Below are positions 18,795 to 26,083 of a stretch of 64,000 nt of DNA, one piece after another (the first letter of the stretch is position 1; every line of letters begins with the position of its first letter). The notes under the pieces were generated by a model that had not been told where the DNA came from, ran no database searches, and saw only the letters and a program-made list of their open reading frames with translations. The stretch is from contig NZ_CP087176.1 of the NCBI RefSeq assembly GCF_024748695.1, forward strand, positions 4,085,501-4,149,500. The letters are read 5' to 3'. The stretch is from Pseudomonas sp. B21-040. GTDB lineage: Bacteria; Pseudomonadota; Gammaproteobacteria; Pseudomonadales; Pseudomonadaceae. The translations under genes and the position numbers were made by a program.

Positions 18795-20507
18795 ATGATT
18801 GAGGTAACCGAGGTTTCCATTGCGCAACTGCGCACTGCGCTCGAATCCGGCCAGACCACCGCGGTTGAGTTGGTCAATGCTTATCTCGCCCGGATCGATG
18901 CCTACGACGGTGCGGACACACCCACCGCCCTCAACGCGGTCGTGGTGCGTAACCCCGACGCACTCAAGGAAGCGCAGGCATCCGATGCCCGCCGGGCCAA
19001 AGGCGAAACGCTGGGGCCGCTCGATGGCATCCCCTACACGGCCAAGGACAGTTATCTGGTCAAGGGCCTGACCGCCGCGTCCGGCAGCCCGGCCTTCGCC
19101 AACCTGATCGCTTATCGCGATGCGTTTACCATCGAGCGGCTGCGCGGCGCCGGCGCCATTTGCCTGGGCAAGACCAACATGCCGCCCATGGCCAATGGCG
19201 GCATGCAACGCGGGGTCTATGGCCGCGCCGAAAGCCCGTACAACGCTGACTACCTCACCGCGCCGTTCGCCTCGGGTTCGTCGAACGGTGCCGGCACGGC
19301 CACCGCTGCCAGTTTTGCGGCGTTTGGCCTGGCCGAAGAAACCTGGTCGAGTGGACGCGGTCCCGCTTCCAACAATGGTTTGTGCGCCTACACGCCATCG
19401 CGCGGGGTGATTTCGGTGCGCGGCAACTGGCCGCTGACCCCGACCATGGACGTTGTCGTGCCGTTTGCCAGAACCATGGCCGACCTGCTTGAGGTGCTCG
19501 ACGTGGTCGTGGCCGAAGACCCCGACACCCGCGGCGACCTGTGGCGGATGCAGCCTTGGGTGCCGATTCCGGGCGTCACCTCGGTACGCCCGGCCTCTTA
19601 TCACGAGCTGGCGGCGAAGCCTGACGCACTGGCCGGCAAGCGTTTCGGCGTGCCGCGCATGTACATCAACAAGGACCTGGAAGCAGGCACCAGCGAAGCG
19701 CCGGGCATCGGCGGGCCAACGGGGCAGCGAATCAACACCCGGGCCTCGGTGATCGGACTGTGGGAAGCGGCTCGCCAGGCACTCGAAGCCGCCGGCGCCG
19801 AAGTCATCGAGGTCGATTTCCCGTTGGTATCCAATTGCGAAGGCGACCGTCCGGGCGCGCCGACCGTGTTCAATCGCGGCATTGTCTCTAAAGAGTTCCT
19901 GCACCACGAGTTGTGGGACCTGACGGCCTGGGCGTTCGATGATTTTCTCCAGGCCAACGGCGACCCGACATTGAACCGTCTGGTCGACGTCGACGGACCG
20001 CTGATTTTCCCGCACGACCCCGGCACCCTGCCCAACCGCGAGGGCGACCTTGCCGCCGGCATGGACGAGTATGTGCGGATGGCCGAGCGCGGCATCACCC
20101 CATGGAATGAGATCACCACGGTGCCGGATGGCTTGCGCGGGCTTGAACACACGCGCCGTATCGATCTTGAGGAGTGGATGGATCGCCTGGGGCTCGATGC
20201 GGTGCTGTTCCCGACCGTCGCCGACGTTGGGCCGGCGAATGCCGATGTCGATCCGCAGTCCGCGGACATCGCGTGGAGCAACGGTGTCTGGGTGGCCAAC
20301 GGCAACCTCGCCATCCGCCACTTGGGCGTTCCCACGGTCACGGTGCCGATGGGCGTCATGCCGGACATTGGCATGCCCGTCGGGCTGACCTTCGCCGGCC
20401 GCGCCTATGACGATTCGTCGCTGCTGCGCCTGGCGTCGGCGTTTGAAGCGACCGGGACAAAACGCTTGATCCCGCCGCGTACCCCGGCGCTGTCGGGTCA
20501 GCGCTAA
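18795..20507 (+). CDS. Amidase-signature family hydrolase
   Basis: 570 residues. The Ser-cisSer-Lys triad can be placed: Lys in PYTAKDSY, cis-Ser in SGSSNGAG and nucleophile Ser in TWSSGRGPAS. The usual GTDTGGSIRIPA motif is altered (EETWSSGRGPA), keeping Ser, Arg and Pro-Ala but not TDTGG. The enzyme should hydrolyse a linear or cyclic amide to acid plus ammonia or amine. It converges on ridA and lies next to the deacylase/ABC locus, so it may act on an imported amide. The substrate is unknown. Confidence 0.88.
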   Translation: MIEVTEVSIAQLRTALESGQTTAVELVNAYLARIDAYDGADTPTALNAVVVRNPDALKEAQASDARRAKGETLGPLDGIPYTAKDSYLVKGLTAASGSPAFANLIAYRDAFTIERLRGAGAICLGKTNMPPMANGGMQRGVYGRAESPYNADYLTAPFASGSSNGAGTATAASFAAFGLAEETWSSGRGPASNNGLCAYTPSRGVISVRGNWPLTPTMDVVVPFARTMADLLEVLDVVVAEDPDTRGDLWRMQPWVPIPGVTSVRPASYHELAAKPDALAGKRFGVPRMYINKDLEAGTSEAPGIGGPTGQRINTRASVIGLWEAARQALEAAGAEVIEVDFPLVSNCEGDRPGAPTVFNRGIVSKEFLHHELWDLTAWAFDDFLQANGDPTLNRLVDVDGPLIFPHDPGTLPNREGDLAAGMDEYVRMAERGITPWNEITTVPDGLRGLEHTRRIDLEEWMDRLGLDAVLFPTVADVGPANADVDPQSADIAWSNGVWVANGNLAIRHLGVPTVTVPMGVMPDIGMPVGLTFAGRAYDDSSLLRLASAFEATGTKRLIPPRTPALSGQR

Positions 20508-20550
20508 AAAGAAGGCCGGGATTGGGGCTGTACATGCCCCTCTCCCGGCC
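20504..20550 (-). terminator. Rho-independent terminator of ridA
   Basis: GGCCGGGA and GGGGC (from 20514) pair with GCCCC and TCCCGGCC (to 20550) around TGTACAT. On the minus strand the stem is followed by TTCTTTTT, so it ends leftward transcription from ridA. It overlaps the last bases of the amidase gene. Confidence 0.85.
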
Positions 20551-20573
20551 AACGATTCAGCCGATCTGATGCA

Positions 20574-20954
20574 TCAGGCCTTGGCTGCCATCGCGGTGAC
20601 TTCCACACGCATGCCTTCGACTGCCAGCGCGGCGACGCCCACCGCGGCACGCACCGGCCACGGTTTGGCGAAGAAGCGCTTGTAGACTTCGTTGAAGGCG
20701 GCGCGATCAGCCATGTCGGTGAGGTAGATGGTCAGGTGCAACACCCGGTCCATCGAACTGCCGGCGCGCTCCAGTGCAACCTTGAGTGCTTGCAGCGTGC
20801 ATTCGCTCTGCTCGACGATGCCGCCCAACTCCAGACTGCCGTCGACGCGAGTCGGAATCTGAGTGGAGACCAACAGGCCGCCGAATCCGGCGACGTCGGA
20901 GGAAATGGAGTCCTGGTCAGGATCAGGGGTGAATGTGATGTCTTGGTTTGCCAT
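20574..20954 (-). CDS. ridA: RidA family enamine/imine deaminase
   Basis: 126 residues with the YjgF/YER057c/UK114 pattern: GLLVSTQIP, QSECTLQALKVALERAGSS, VLHLTIYLTDM and the conserved Arg in PWPVRAAVGVAAL. RidA hydrolyses 2-aminoacrylate and other imines from PLP enzymes. It follows the deacylase gene by 131 bases on the same strand. The aminotransferase of the adjacent ABC operon makes a local, pathway-specific role likely; it need not be the housekeeping RidA. Confidence 0.9.
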   Translation of the reverse strand: MANQDITFTPDPDQDSISSDVAGFGGLLVSTQIPTRVDGSLELGGIVEQSECTLQALKVALERAGSSMDRVLHLTIYLTDMADRAAFNEVYKRFFAKPWPVRAAVGVAALAVEGMRVEVTAMAAKA

Positions 20955-21085
20955 GGGGATCTCGTGCTTGAAAGGGTAAAGGGCTGTCGCGTATCAGGCG
21001 GGCAGTTTACAACCCCACGGCGCACCGCTGTTCAAGATCGTGTGGTGAACGTGGGCGGTGTTGCCGCCACACTCGCCAACGAGGC

Positions 21086-22102
21086 CTAGTCAGGGTCGAG
21101 CAACCCGCCGCTCCAGTTGCGCGAGACCCGGTTGCCGGTGAATTTCGCCACCACCATGCCCTGAGGCACCAGCCGATCCCGATAGCGGGTGACCATTCGC
21201 CCTGCTTGCTCGGCGTGCAGCACCACTTCGGAGGACGGATCCCCCGGCCGCCGTAGAATCCGCGCAAAGCGCTGCCCCTCCTCGACGAAATCACCGAGCT
21301 CTTTTTCGAAGATCAGCACCCCGGGCTGTGGCGCCAGAATGGTTTCCATGTGGCCCATTTCCATCGCCTCGACGGGCCAGTCAGCGGGTGTCAGCGCTTC
21401 GTCGATGACCCCGCAACCGCACAGCCACGCATACAACCCCTCGGCATCCTGTTTGGCAACCCGGTCACTGACATCGCCCTGCCCGCGCAGCTCCAGTGTC
21501 GCGGCCATGCGCTGGTCGGTGACGCCGTCACGCAGCCATGGCGCAATGATGGTTTCTTCGAAGGAGCCATCGCCGCCGTCATCCCAAATGATTGCCACGT
21601 CCATCTTCATCGCGGCGGCCAGTTCGCGGCCTCGTGGCCAGAAACGGCGGTGAACGTAGAGGTAGGGCAGCGCCTCGTCATCAGTGTGCAGATCGAGCAC
21701 CACGTGTGCCGGCGCCGCCAGTTGCACCAGTTTTTTTTGCCACGCTTGAACGTTGGTCGACGGTTGGGCCATGGCCGCCGATTGGTCGAACGAGCGGTTG
21801 AAGTTGTGCCCGGTGGCGTCATGAAAGCGACCGAGAAGCCGGCCTTGGCGAAACTGCCCGATGCCCAGCGGATTGGCTTGCGGCACTACCGTCACGCTGC
21901 CTTTGAGCCGACCGTGGGCATCGGCGACCTGAAGCTTTTGCATCAACAGATGCAGCACCAGCATCCCGGCAATTTCATCGGCGTGCACCCCGGCTTGCAG
22001 GTGCACGGTCGGTCCACTGCCATCGCCCTCGAAACGCCAGGCACCGACCTGCACCGCGTCGCCGTTATTGTTGCGAACACTGAACGAAACATCCTGCGCC
22101 AT
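21086..22102 (-). CDS. Zinc-dependent deacylase of the succinylglutamate desuccinylase/aspartoacylase family
   Basis: 338 residues from the ATG at 22102 with GGGAGG eight bases upstream. The Zn site of the family is visible: His and Glu in HLQAGVHADEIAGM and His in VVLDLHTDDE. A late MEMGHMETILAPQPGVLIFEKEL segment is the typical C-terminal beta domain. Relatives remove acetyl or succinyl groups from amino acids (AspA, AstE, DoeB of ectoine breakdown). The context of importer, aminotransferase and RidA suggests an N-acylated amino acid. A regulator operator lies in its promoter. Confidence 0.87.
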   Translation of the reverse strand: MAQDVSFSVRNNNGDAVQVGAWRFEGDGSGPTVHLQAGVHADEIAGMLVLHLLMQKLQVADAHGRLKGSVTVVPQANPLGIGQFRQGRLLGRFHDATGHNFNRSFDQSAAMAQPSTNVQAWQKKLVQLAAPAHVVLDLHTDDEALPYLYVHRRFWPRGRELAAAMKMDVAIIWDDGGDGSFEETIIAPWLRDGVTDQRMAATLELRGQGDVSDRVAKQDAEGLYAWLCGCGVIDEALTPADWPVEAMEMGHMETILAPQPGVLIFEKELGDFVEEGQRFARILRRPGDPSSEVVLHAEQAGRMVTRYRDRLVPQGMVVAKFTGNRVSRNWSGGLLDPD

Positions 22103-22165
22103 CGGTTTGTCCTCCCGCGTCACCCACGTTTAAAAAACCTGCATTGCCGGCGTCGAGACTGGTGA

Positions 22166-22181
22166 TTGAACGCACGTTCAA
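22166..22181. promoter_or_regulatory. Palindromic operator in the deacylase/TetR divergent region
   Basis: TTGAACGCACGTTCAA is an inverted repeat (TGAAC-N4-GTTCA core) between two divergent genes, the place where BetI/TetR regulators usually bind. The same core recurs at 28165-28178 upstream of the aminotransferase-ATPase gene. Confidence 0.72.
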
Positions 22182-22221
22182 CTAAGCTCGCGAACCAGGC
22201 AATACACCCAAGGATTCGCTT

Positions 22222-22857
22222 GTGACCACCCCCGCCCCGAAAAACCGTCGTGCCGAACCTGACGAACGCCGCGAAATGCTGGTTGCCGCGACCCTGCGTT
22301 GCCTGGTGCGCGATGGTCACGCCGGTATTTCCGTGCGTCGCATCGCCACCGAAGCCGGCGTGTCCGTAGGGTTGCTCAATCACCATTTCGGCAGCATCGA
22401 TGCGTTGATCGCCGACACCTACCAAAAGATCGCCAGCGAACTGACCACCGCCCTGCTCCAGGAAATCCAGCAGGCCGGCACCCCTGCCGAAAAGATGGAC
22501 GCCTTCCTCACCGGCTCCTTCTCGCCCCGGGTCATGGACCCGCAACTGCTCGGCGTCTGGGTGGTGTTCTGGAGCCTGATTCGTCACTCCGAACACGTCA
22601 GCCAGTCCCACGAAAAAAGCTATCGCGCCTACCTCGACCTGCTCCGCCAATTGCTCGATGACATGGCAACCAGCGAAGGGTTCGTGATCCACGACACGCG
22701 CCTGGCCGCCATCGGTTTATCGGCGATGCTCGACGGACTCTGGATCGAGTGGTGCCTGAACCCCGAAACCTTCAGCCCCGCCAACGGCCTCCATATCTGT
22801 CGTTGCTGGATAAAGGGGCTGCGTCACGGAGCATTCAGCACCGACGACGTCGTGTGA
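22222..22857 (+). CDS. TetR family regulator, BetI-like
   Basis: 211 residues, GTG start with AAGGAT upstream. The helix-turn-helix is at residues about 30-65 (GHAGISVRRIATEAGVSVGLLNHHFGSIDALIADTY). The BetI-like ligand domain includes LLGVWVVFWSLIRHSEHV and AMLDGLWIEWCL. It is divergent from the deacylase, with a palindrome between them, so autoregulation and control of the deacylase are expected. Its last 141 bases overlap the end of the EamA gene on the other strand. Confidence 0.92.
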   Translation: MTTPAPKNRRAEPDERREMLVAATLRCLVRDGHAGISVRRIATEAGVSVGLLNHHFGSIDALIADTYQKIASELTTALLQEIQQAGTPAEKMDAFLTGSFSPRVMDPQLLGVWVVFWSLIRHSEHVSQSHEKSYRAYLDLLRQLLDDMATSEGFVIHDTRLAAIGLSAMLDGLWIEWCLNPETFSPANGLHICRCWIKGLRHGAFSTDDVV

Positions 22858-23724
22858 GGGATGACGACCGAAGATCATCGCCAGGGTGCCACTGACCGCG
22901 ATCAGCCCGGCACCGATCATCAGCGACACATCCATCAGCGTGCCCCAGATCAGGCTCGACAGCAGGAACGCCCAGATCAGCCCGGTGTACTCGAACGGTG
23001 CCAGCAACGTCGCGGTGGCCCGCTGGAAACTGGCGAACAATAGAAACTGACCAATACCGCCGACCAGCCCGGCCCCGAGCATCCCCAGCCAGGCCGGGGT
23101 CGGCGCCGGGGTGTAGGTCCAGGGCAAGGCCACTGTCATGCAAATGACAAACACCACGTTGGTGATCAGCATCTGCTCCAGCACGGATGTCTGCTCATCC
23201 ACCTGGCGCAATTGAATGTAGGTGAACGCCCAGCACACCGCGGCCAACAGCGTCAGCGCCACCGGCAGCGGGTCGGTCATGTTGCCTGGGCGACAGGCAA
23301 TGAGCACACCGGCAAATCCAATGATCAGGCTGACCCACTGCCAAGCGCTGGCGCGTTCCTTGAGAATCACCGCCGCCAGCACCGTGACCATGATCGGTGC
23401 GGAGAAATACAGGGTGGTCATTTCCGCCAGGCTCAGGTCGCGGGCCGCCGTGTAATACAACACCCAAGCCACAATCGACAGCAGCCCGCGCACCACCAGC
23501 AAGCGTCGGCTCGGTGAGTGCCAGGCGCGCTGGACCAGGCGCAACCGCCCCGCCAGCAGACAGGCCAGCACCACCACGAACGCACGCCAGAACAGAATGC
23601 TGACCACCGAATAATCGGCGACCAGCCATTTGATGGCGGCGTCCTGCAACGCCAGAAACGTATATCCCAACGTGCACAGGCCGATGCCTTGCAACGACCG
23701 GTCGACGATCCGTGTCGTGCTCAT
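22717..23724 (-). CDS. EamA/DMT family transporter
   Basis: 335 residues from the ATG at 23724, which overlaps the stop of the upstream permease gene as TAATG. Ten membrane helices in two EamA repeats are visible (SILFWRAFVVVLACLLAG and the GLIWAFLLSSLIWG region). The natural end of the family lies near IFGRHPSHD; about 45 extra residues follow, encoded antisense to the TetR gene. DMT members often export amino acids, so this may be a relief valve for the locus. Last gene of the ABC operon. Confidence 0.88.
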   Translation of the reverse strand: MSTTRIVDRSLQGIGLCTLGYTFLALQDAAIKWLVADYSVVSILFWRAFVVVLACLLAGRLRLVQRAWHSPSRRLLVVRGLLSIVAWVLYYTAARDLSLAEMTTLYFSAPIMVTVLAAVILKERASAWQWVSLIIGFAGVLIACRPGNMTDPLPVALTLLAAVCWAFTYIQLRQVDEQTSVLEQMLITNVVFVICMTVALPWTYTPAPTPAWLGMLGAGLVGGIGQFLLFASFQRATATLLAPFEYTGLIWAFLLSSLIWGTLMDVSLMIGAGLIAVSGTLAMIFGRHPSHDVVGAECSVTQPLYPATTDMEAVGGAEGFGVQAPLDPESVEHRR

Positions 23725-24422
23725 TACGCCGACCTGCGCACGGGCGTCCCGCGCCGCTCGGCAAAGGCAAACAGCGCCTCGATCAGGAACGTCAGGCAAA
23801 CATACACGCCGGCCACCAGCAACAGCGGCTCATAGACTTGCAGCGTCTGCGCCCGCACCACGTTGGCGGCCCCCAACAGATCGATAATGGCAATGGTCGA
23901 GGCCAGCGCCGTCGACTTGAGGAGCATCACGGTCTCCCCGGCCAGCGTCGGCAACAGCAAGCGCAGGGCCCGAGGCAAGCGCACGCGAAGCAGGGACTGA
24001 CGCGCCGTCATGCCAAAGGCCGACGCCGCTTCCATCTCACCCTTGGGTACCGCCAATAGGCCACCGCGAATCACTTCGCCGACATAGGCCCCCACCGACA
24101 CCACCAGGGCAAACACGATGTACCAGTAACCGTCACGCAGGTACGGCCAGAGGAAGCTGCCGCGAATCAACGGAAACTGCGCAAACAGGCTGCCGAGGCC
24201 GTAGTAGAAAATGTAGATCTGGATCAGCAATGGCGTACCGCGCGTCACGCTGGTGTAGAACAGGCTGACCTTGGCAATCACCCGGTTCTTTGAAATCCGC
24301 GCCAGTGCCACCAACACCGCCAGTGCGTAGCCGAACACGCTGGAGATCAACAGGATGGTGATGGTCGTTTGCAGCCCTCGGCCCAACAGCGCCGCGTATT
24401 CAATTATCCACGCTGGAATCAT
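23724..24422 (-). CDS. Polar amino acid ABC transporter permease (HisM-like)
   Basis: 232 residues, about five membrane helices, with the ABC-contact EAA loop GEMEAASAFGMTARQSLLRVRLPRALRLLLP. It lies five bases after the other permease and overlaps the EamA start by one base. It forms the inner-membrane channel together with its neighbour and the fused ATPase. Confidence 0.92.
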   Translation of the reverse strand: MIPAWIIEYAALLGRGLQTTITILLISSVFGYALAVLVALARISKNRVIAKVSLFYTSVTRGTPLLIQIYIFYYGLGSLFAQFPLIRGSFLWPYLRDGYWYIVFALVVSVGAYVGEVIRGGLLAVPKGEMEAASAFGMTARQSLLRVRLPRALRLLLPTLAGETVMLLKSTALASTIAIIDLLGAANVVRAQTLQVYEPLLLVAGVYVCLTFLIEALFAFAERRGTPVRRSA

Positions 24423-24427
24423 TTCGT

Positions 24428-25141
24428 TTACTCAGCCAAAGGCATCCAGCGACGGATGCGTCGCTCAAGCCGTCCAGACAGGTAGTTGGACACCAGTGTC
24501 ACCGCGTAATACATCGCCGCGGCGGTGAGGTAGAACAACAAGTAATGCCGCGTCGAACCCGCGCCTTGCTTGGCGGTGTAGAGCAGTTCGTTAGTGCCGA
24601 CCACGCTGATCAATGCGCTGTCCTTGATCAGGTTGATCCACAAGTTGGCCATCCCGGCCATTGCGTAAGGCGCCATGATCGGCAGCGTGACTCGCCGGAA
24701 CAGGCCGAAGCCGTTCAAGCCAAACGCCTTGGCCGCCTCGATCTGGCCGAATGGAATGGCCTGGATCGCCGCGCGGAAAATCTCCGACGCGTAAGCCCCT
24801 TGCACCAGGCCCAGCACCACGATCGCCGCCAATGGGCCGCTGACATCCACGGTGCCGTAACCCATCTGCGTCATCAGCGAATTGAGGAGCATGGAGCCGA
24901 CGTAGTACAGCAAGAGAATCAGCAACAACTCCGGAACCGCGCGGAACAAGGTGGTGTAGCTGCGCATCAGTGCCGCGATGGGTTTGGGCGCACTCAGCTT
25001 CAGGCAGGCCACCACCAGCCCGATCAAAAGCCCGAGCACAAACGCCCCGGCCGAAATCTGCAGGGTCATCCAGAGCCCCTTCAGCAGCGCACCGCCCCAT
25101 CCTTGCTCGCTGAAGTTGATCAACTCGAACATTGCTGGCAT
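24428..25141 (-). CDS. Polar amino acid ABC transporter permease (HisQ-like)
   Basis: 237 residues; GGAG six bases before the ATG supports this start over an in-frame ATG nine bases later. The EAA loop GQIEAAKAFGLNGFGLFRRVTLP is conserved. Five or so membrane segments. It is separated from the binding-protein gene by a REPIN, which could dampen downstream expression in this operon. Confidence 0.92.
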   Translation of the reverse strand: MPAMFELINFSEQGWGGALLKGLWMTLQISAGAFVLGLLIGLVVACLKLSAPKPIAALMRSYTTLFRAVPELLLILLLYYVGSMLLNSLMTQMGYGTVDVSGPLAAIVVLGLVQGAYASEIFRAAIQAIPFGQIEAAKAFGLNGFGLFRRVTLPIMAPYAMAGMANLWINLIKDSALISVVGTNELLYTAKQGAGSTRHYLLFYLTAAAMYYAVTLVSNYLSGRLERRIRRWMPLAE

Positions 25142-25181
25142 TTCACTCTCCAGTTAGCGACGTTCACGGCATCACCTACCC

Positions 25182-25259
25182 CTGTAGGAGCATGGCTTGC
25201 CCGCGATGCTTTTGGGCGGCCTCGAGGGCCCCATCGCGGGCAAGCCCGGCTCCTACAGG
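25182..25259. repeat. REPIN (two inverted REP sequences)
   Basis: Arms CTGTAGGAGCATGGCTTGCC (from 25182) and GGCAAGCCCGGCTCCTACAG (to 25259) are complementary, with CGCGAT/ATCGCG extensions and a short centre. This is the common Pseudomonas extragenic REP doublet. It lies inside an operon between binding-protein and permease genes, a usual site for mRNA-stability effects. Confidence 0.88.
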
Positions 25260-25273
25260 GAATAGCGGTTGCG

Positions 25274-26056
25274 TCAGAACGCAGGTTTTACGCTGGTACC
25301 GAAGTAGCTTTGGGAGAGGTCGTCATAGTCCTTGCTCGCCAACAGTTCCTGGATGGCCTTGTCGAGTTTGGCCTTGAGCTCGGTGTCATCCTTGCGCAGG
25401 CCGGCGCCCACACCTTTGCCGAAGATCGGGTCATAAGGCACTGCGCCGAGGTAGGCCAGGTTGCTGGCATCCGGCGTCTGTACGAACGCCGCCATGGCCG
25501 TGCCGTCCGCCATCATCAGGTCGATGCGACCGGCAATCAGGTCAGCGTTGGCCGAGTCCTGGGTGTCGTAATACTTAACGTCGGCGATTTTCTCGTAGTA
25601 GGTCTTCAGGAAACTGGCGCTGACCGTCGAGTTCTGTACGCCGATGGTCTTGCCCTTGAGGTCATCCGGGTACTTTTTAACGGAAGTGCCCTTCGGACCG
25701 ACAATCGCGATCACCGAGTCGTAGTAGGCCTTGCTGAAGGCGATCTGTTTTTCGCGTTCTTCGGTCACCGACATCGAGGAAAAAATCACGTCGATCTTCT
25801 TCGCCAGCAGCGACGGAATGATCCCGTCCCACGCCACTTCCTTGATCTCGCACTCGGCTTTCATTTCGCTGCACAGCTTGTGGATCAGGTCGACCTCAAA
25901 GCCTTTCCATTCACCGTTGGCCTGCTTTTCGGTGTACGGCGGATACGGTTCGGCTGCGACCGCGAACCTGATCGGCTGGGCTTGCGCCGCGCTCATGCCG
26001 GCCAGCAACAAGCAGGCCGCGCCTGTAAACCAGTTTGCCAAACGTCGATTTCCCAT
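25274..26056 (-). CDS. Periplasmic amino-acid-binding protein of the ABC importer
   Basis: 260 residues with a signal peptide (TGAACLLLAGMSAAQAQ). The mature part follows the HisJ/ArgT pattern: IRFAVAAEPYPPYT, GFEVDLIHKLC, EVAWDGIIPSLLAKKIDVIFSSMSVTEEREKQIAFSKAYY. The Asp in GRIDLMMADG and an Arg-lacking pocket region do not allow the ligand to be named. It lies 27 bases downstream of the aminotransferase-ATPase gene. Confidence 0.93.
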   Translation of the reverse strand: MGNRRLANWFTGAACLLLAGMSAAQAQPIRFAVAAEPYPPYTEKQANGEWKGFEVDLIHKLCSEMKAECEIKEVAWDGIIPSLLAKKIDVIFSSMSVTEEREKQIAFSKAYYDSVIAIVGPKGTSVKKYPDDLKGKTIGVQNSTVSASFLKTYYEKIADVKYYDTQDSANADLIAGRIDLMMADGTAMAAFVQTPDASNLAYLGAVPYDPIFGKGVGAGLRKDDTELKAKLDKAIQELLASKDYDDLSQSYFGTSVKPAF

Positions 26057-26083
26057 GATTTTTCCCCGTCTTTTTATGATGTA

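Noticed and set aside
18741-20552. A minus-strand open frame of 603 codons
   Set aside because: Antisense to the well-conserved amidase; composition is Arg/Gly/His-rich and shows no family motif.
25182-25259. CRISPR-like repeat
   Set aside because: Only one inverted pair, no spacers or cas genes; it is a REPIN.
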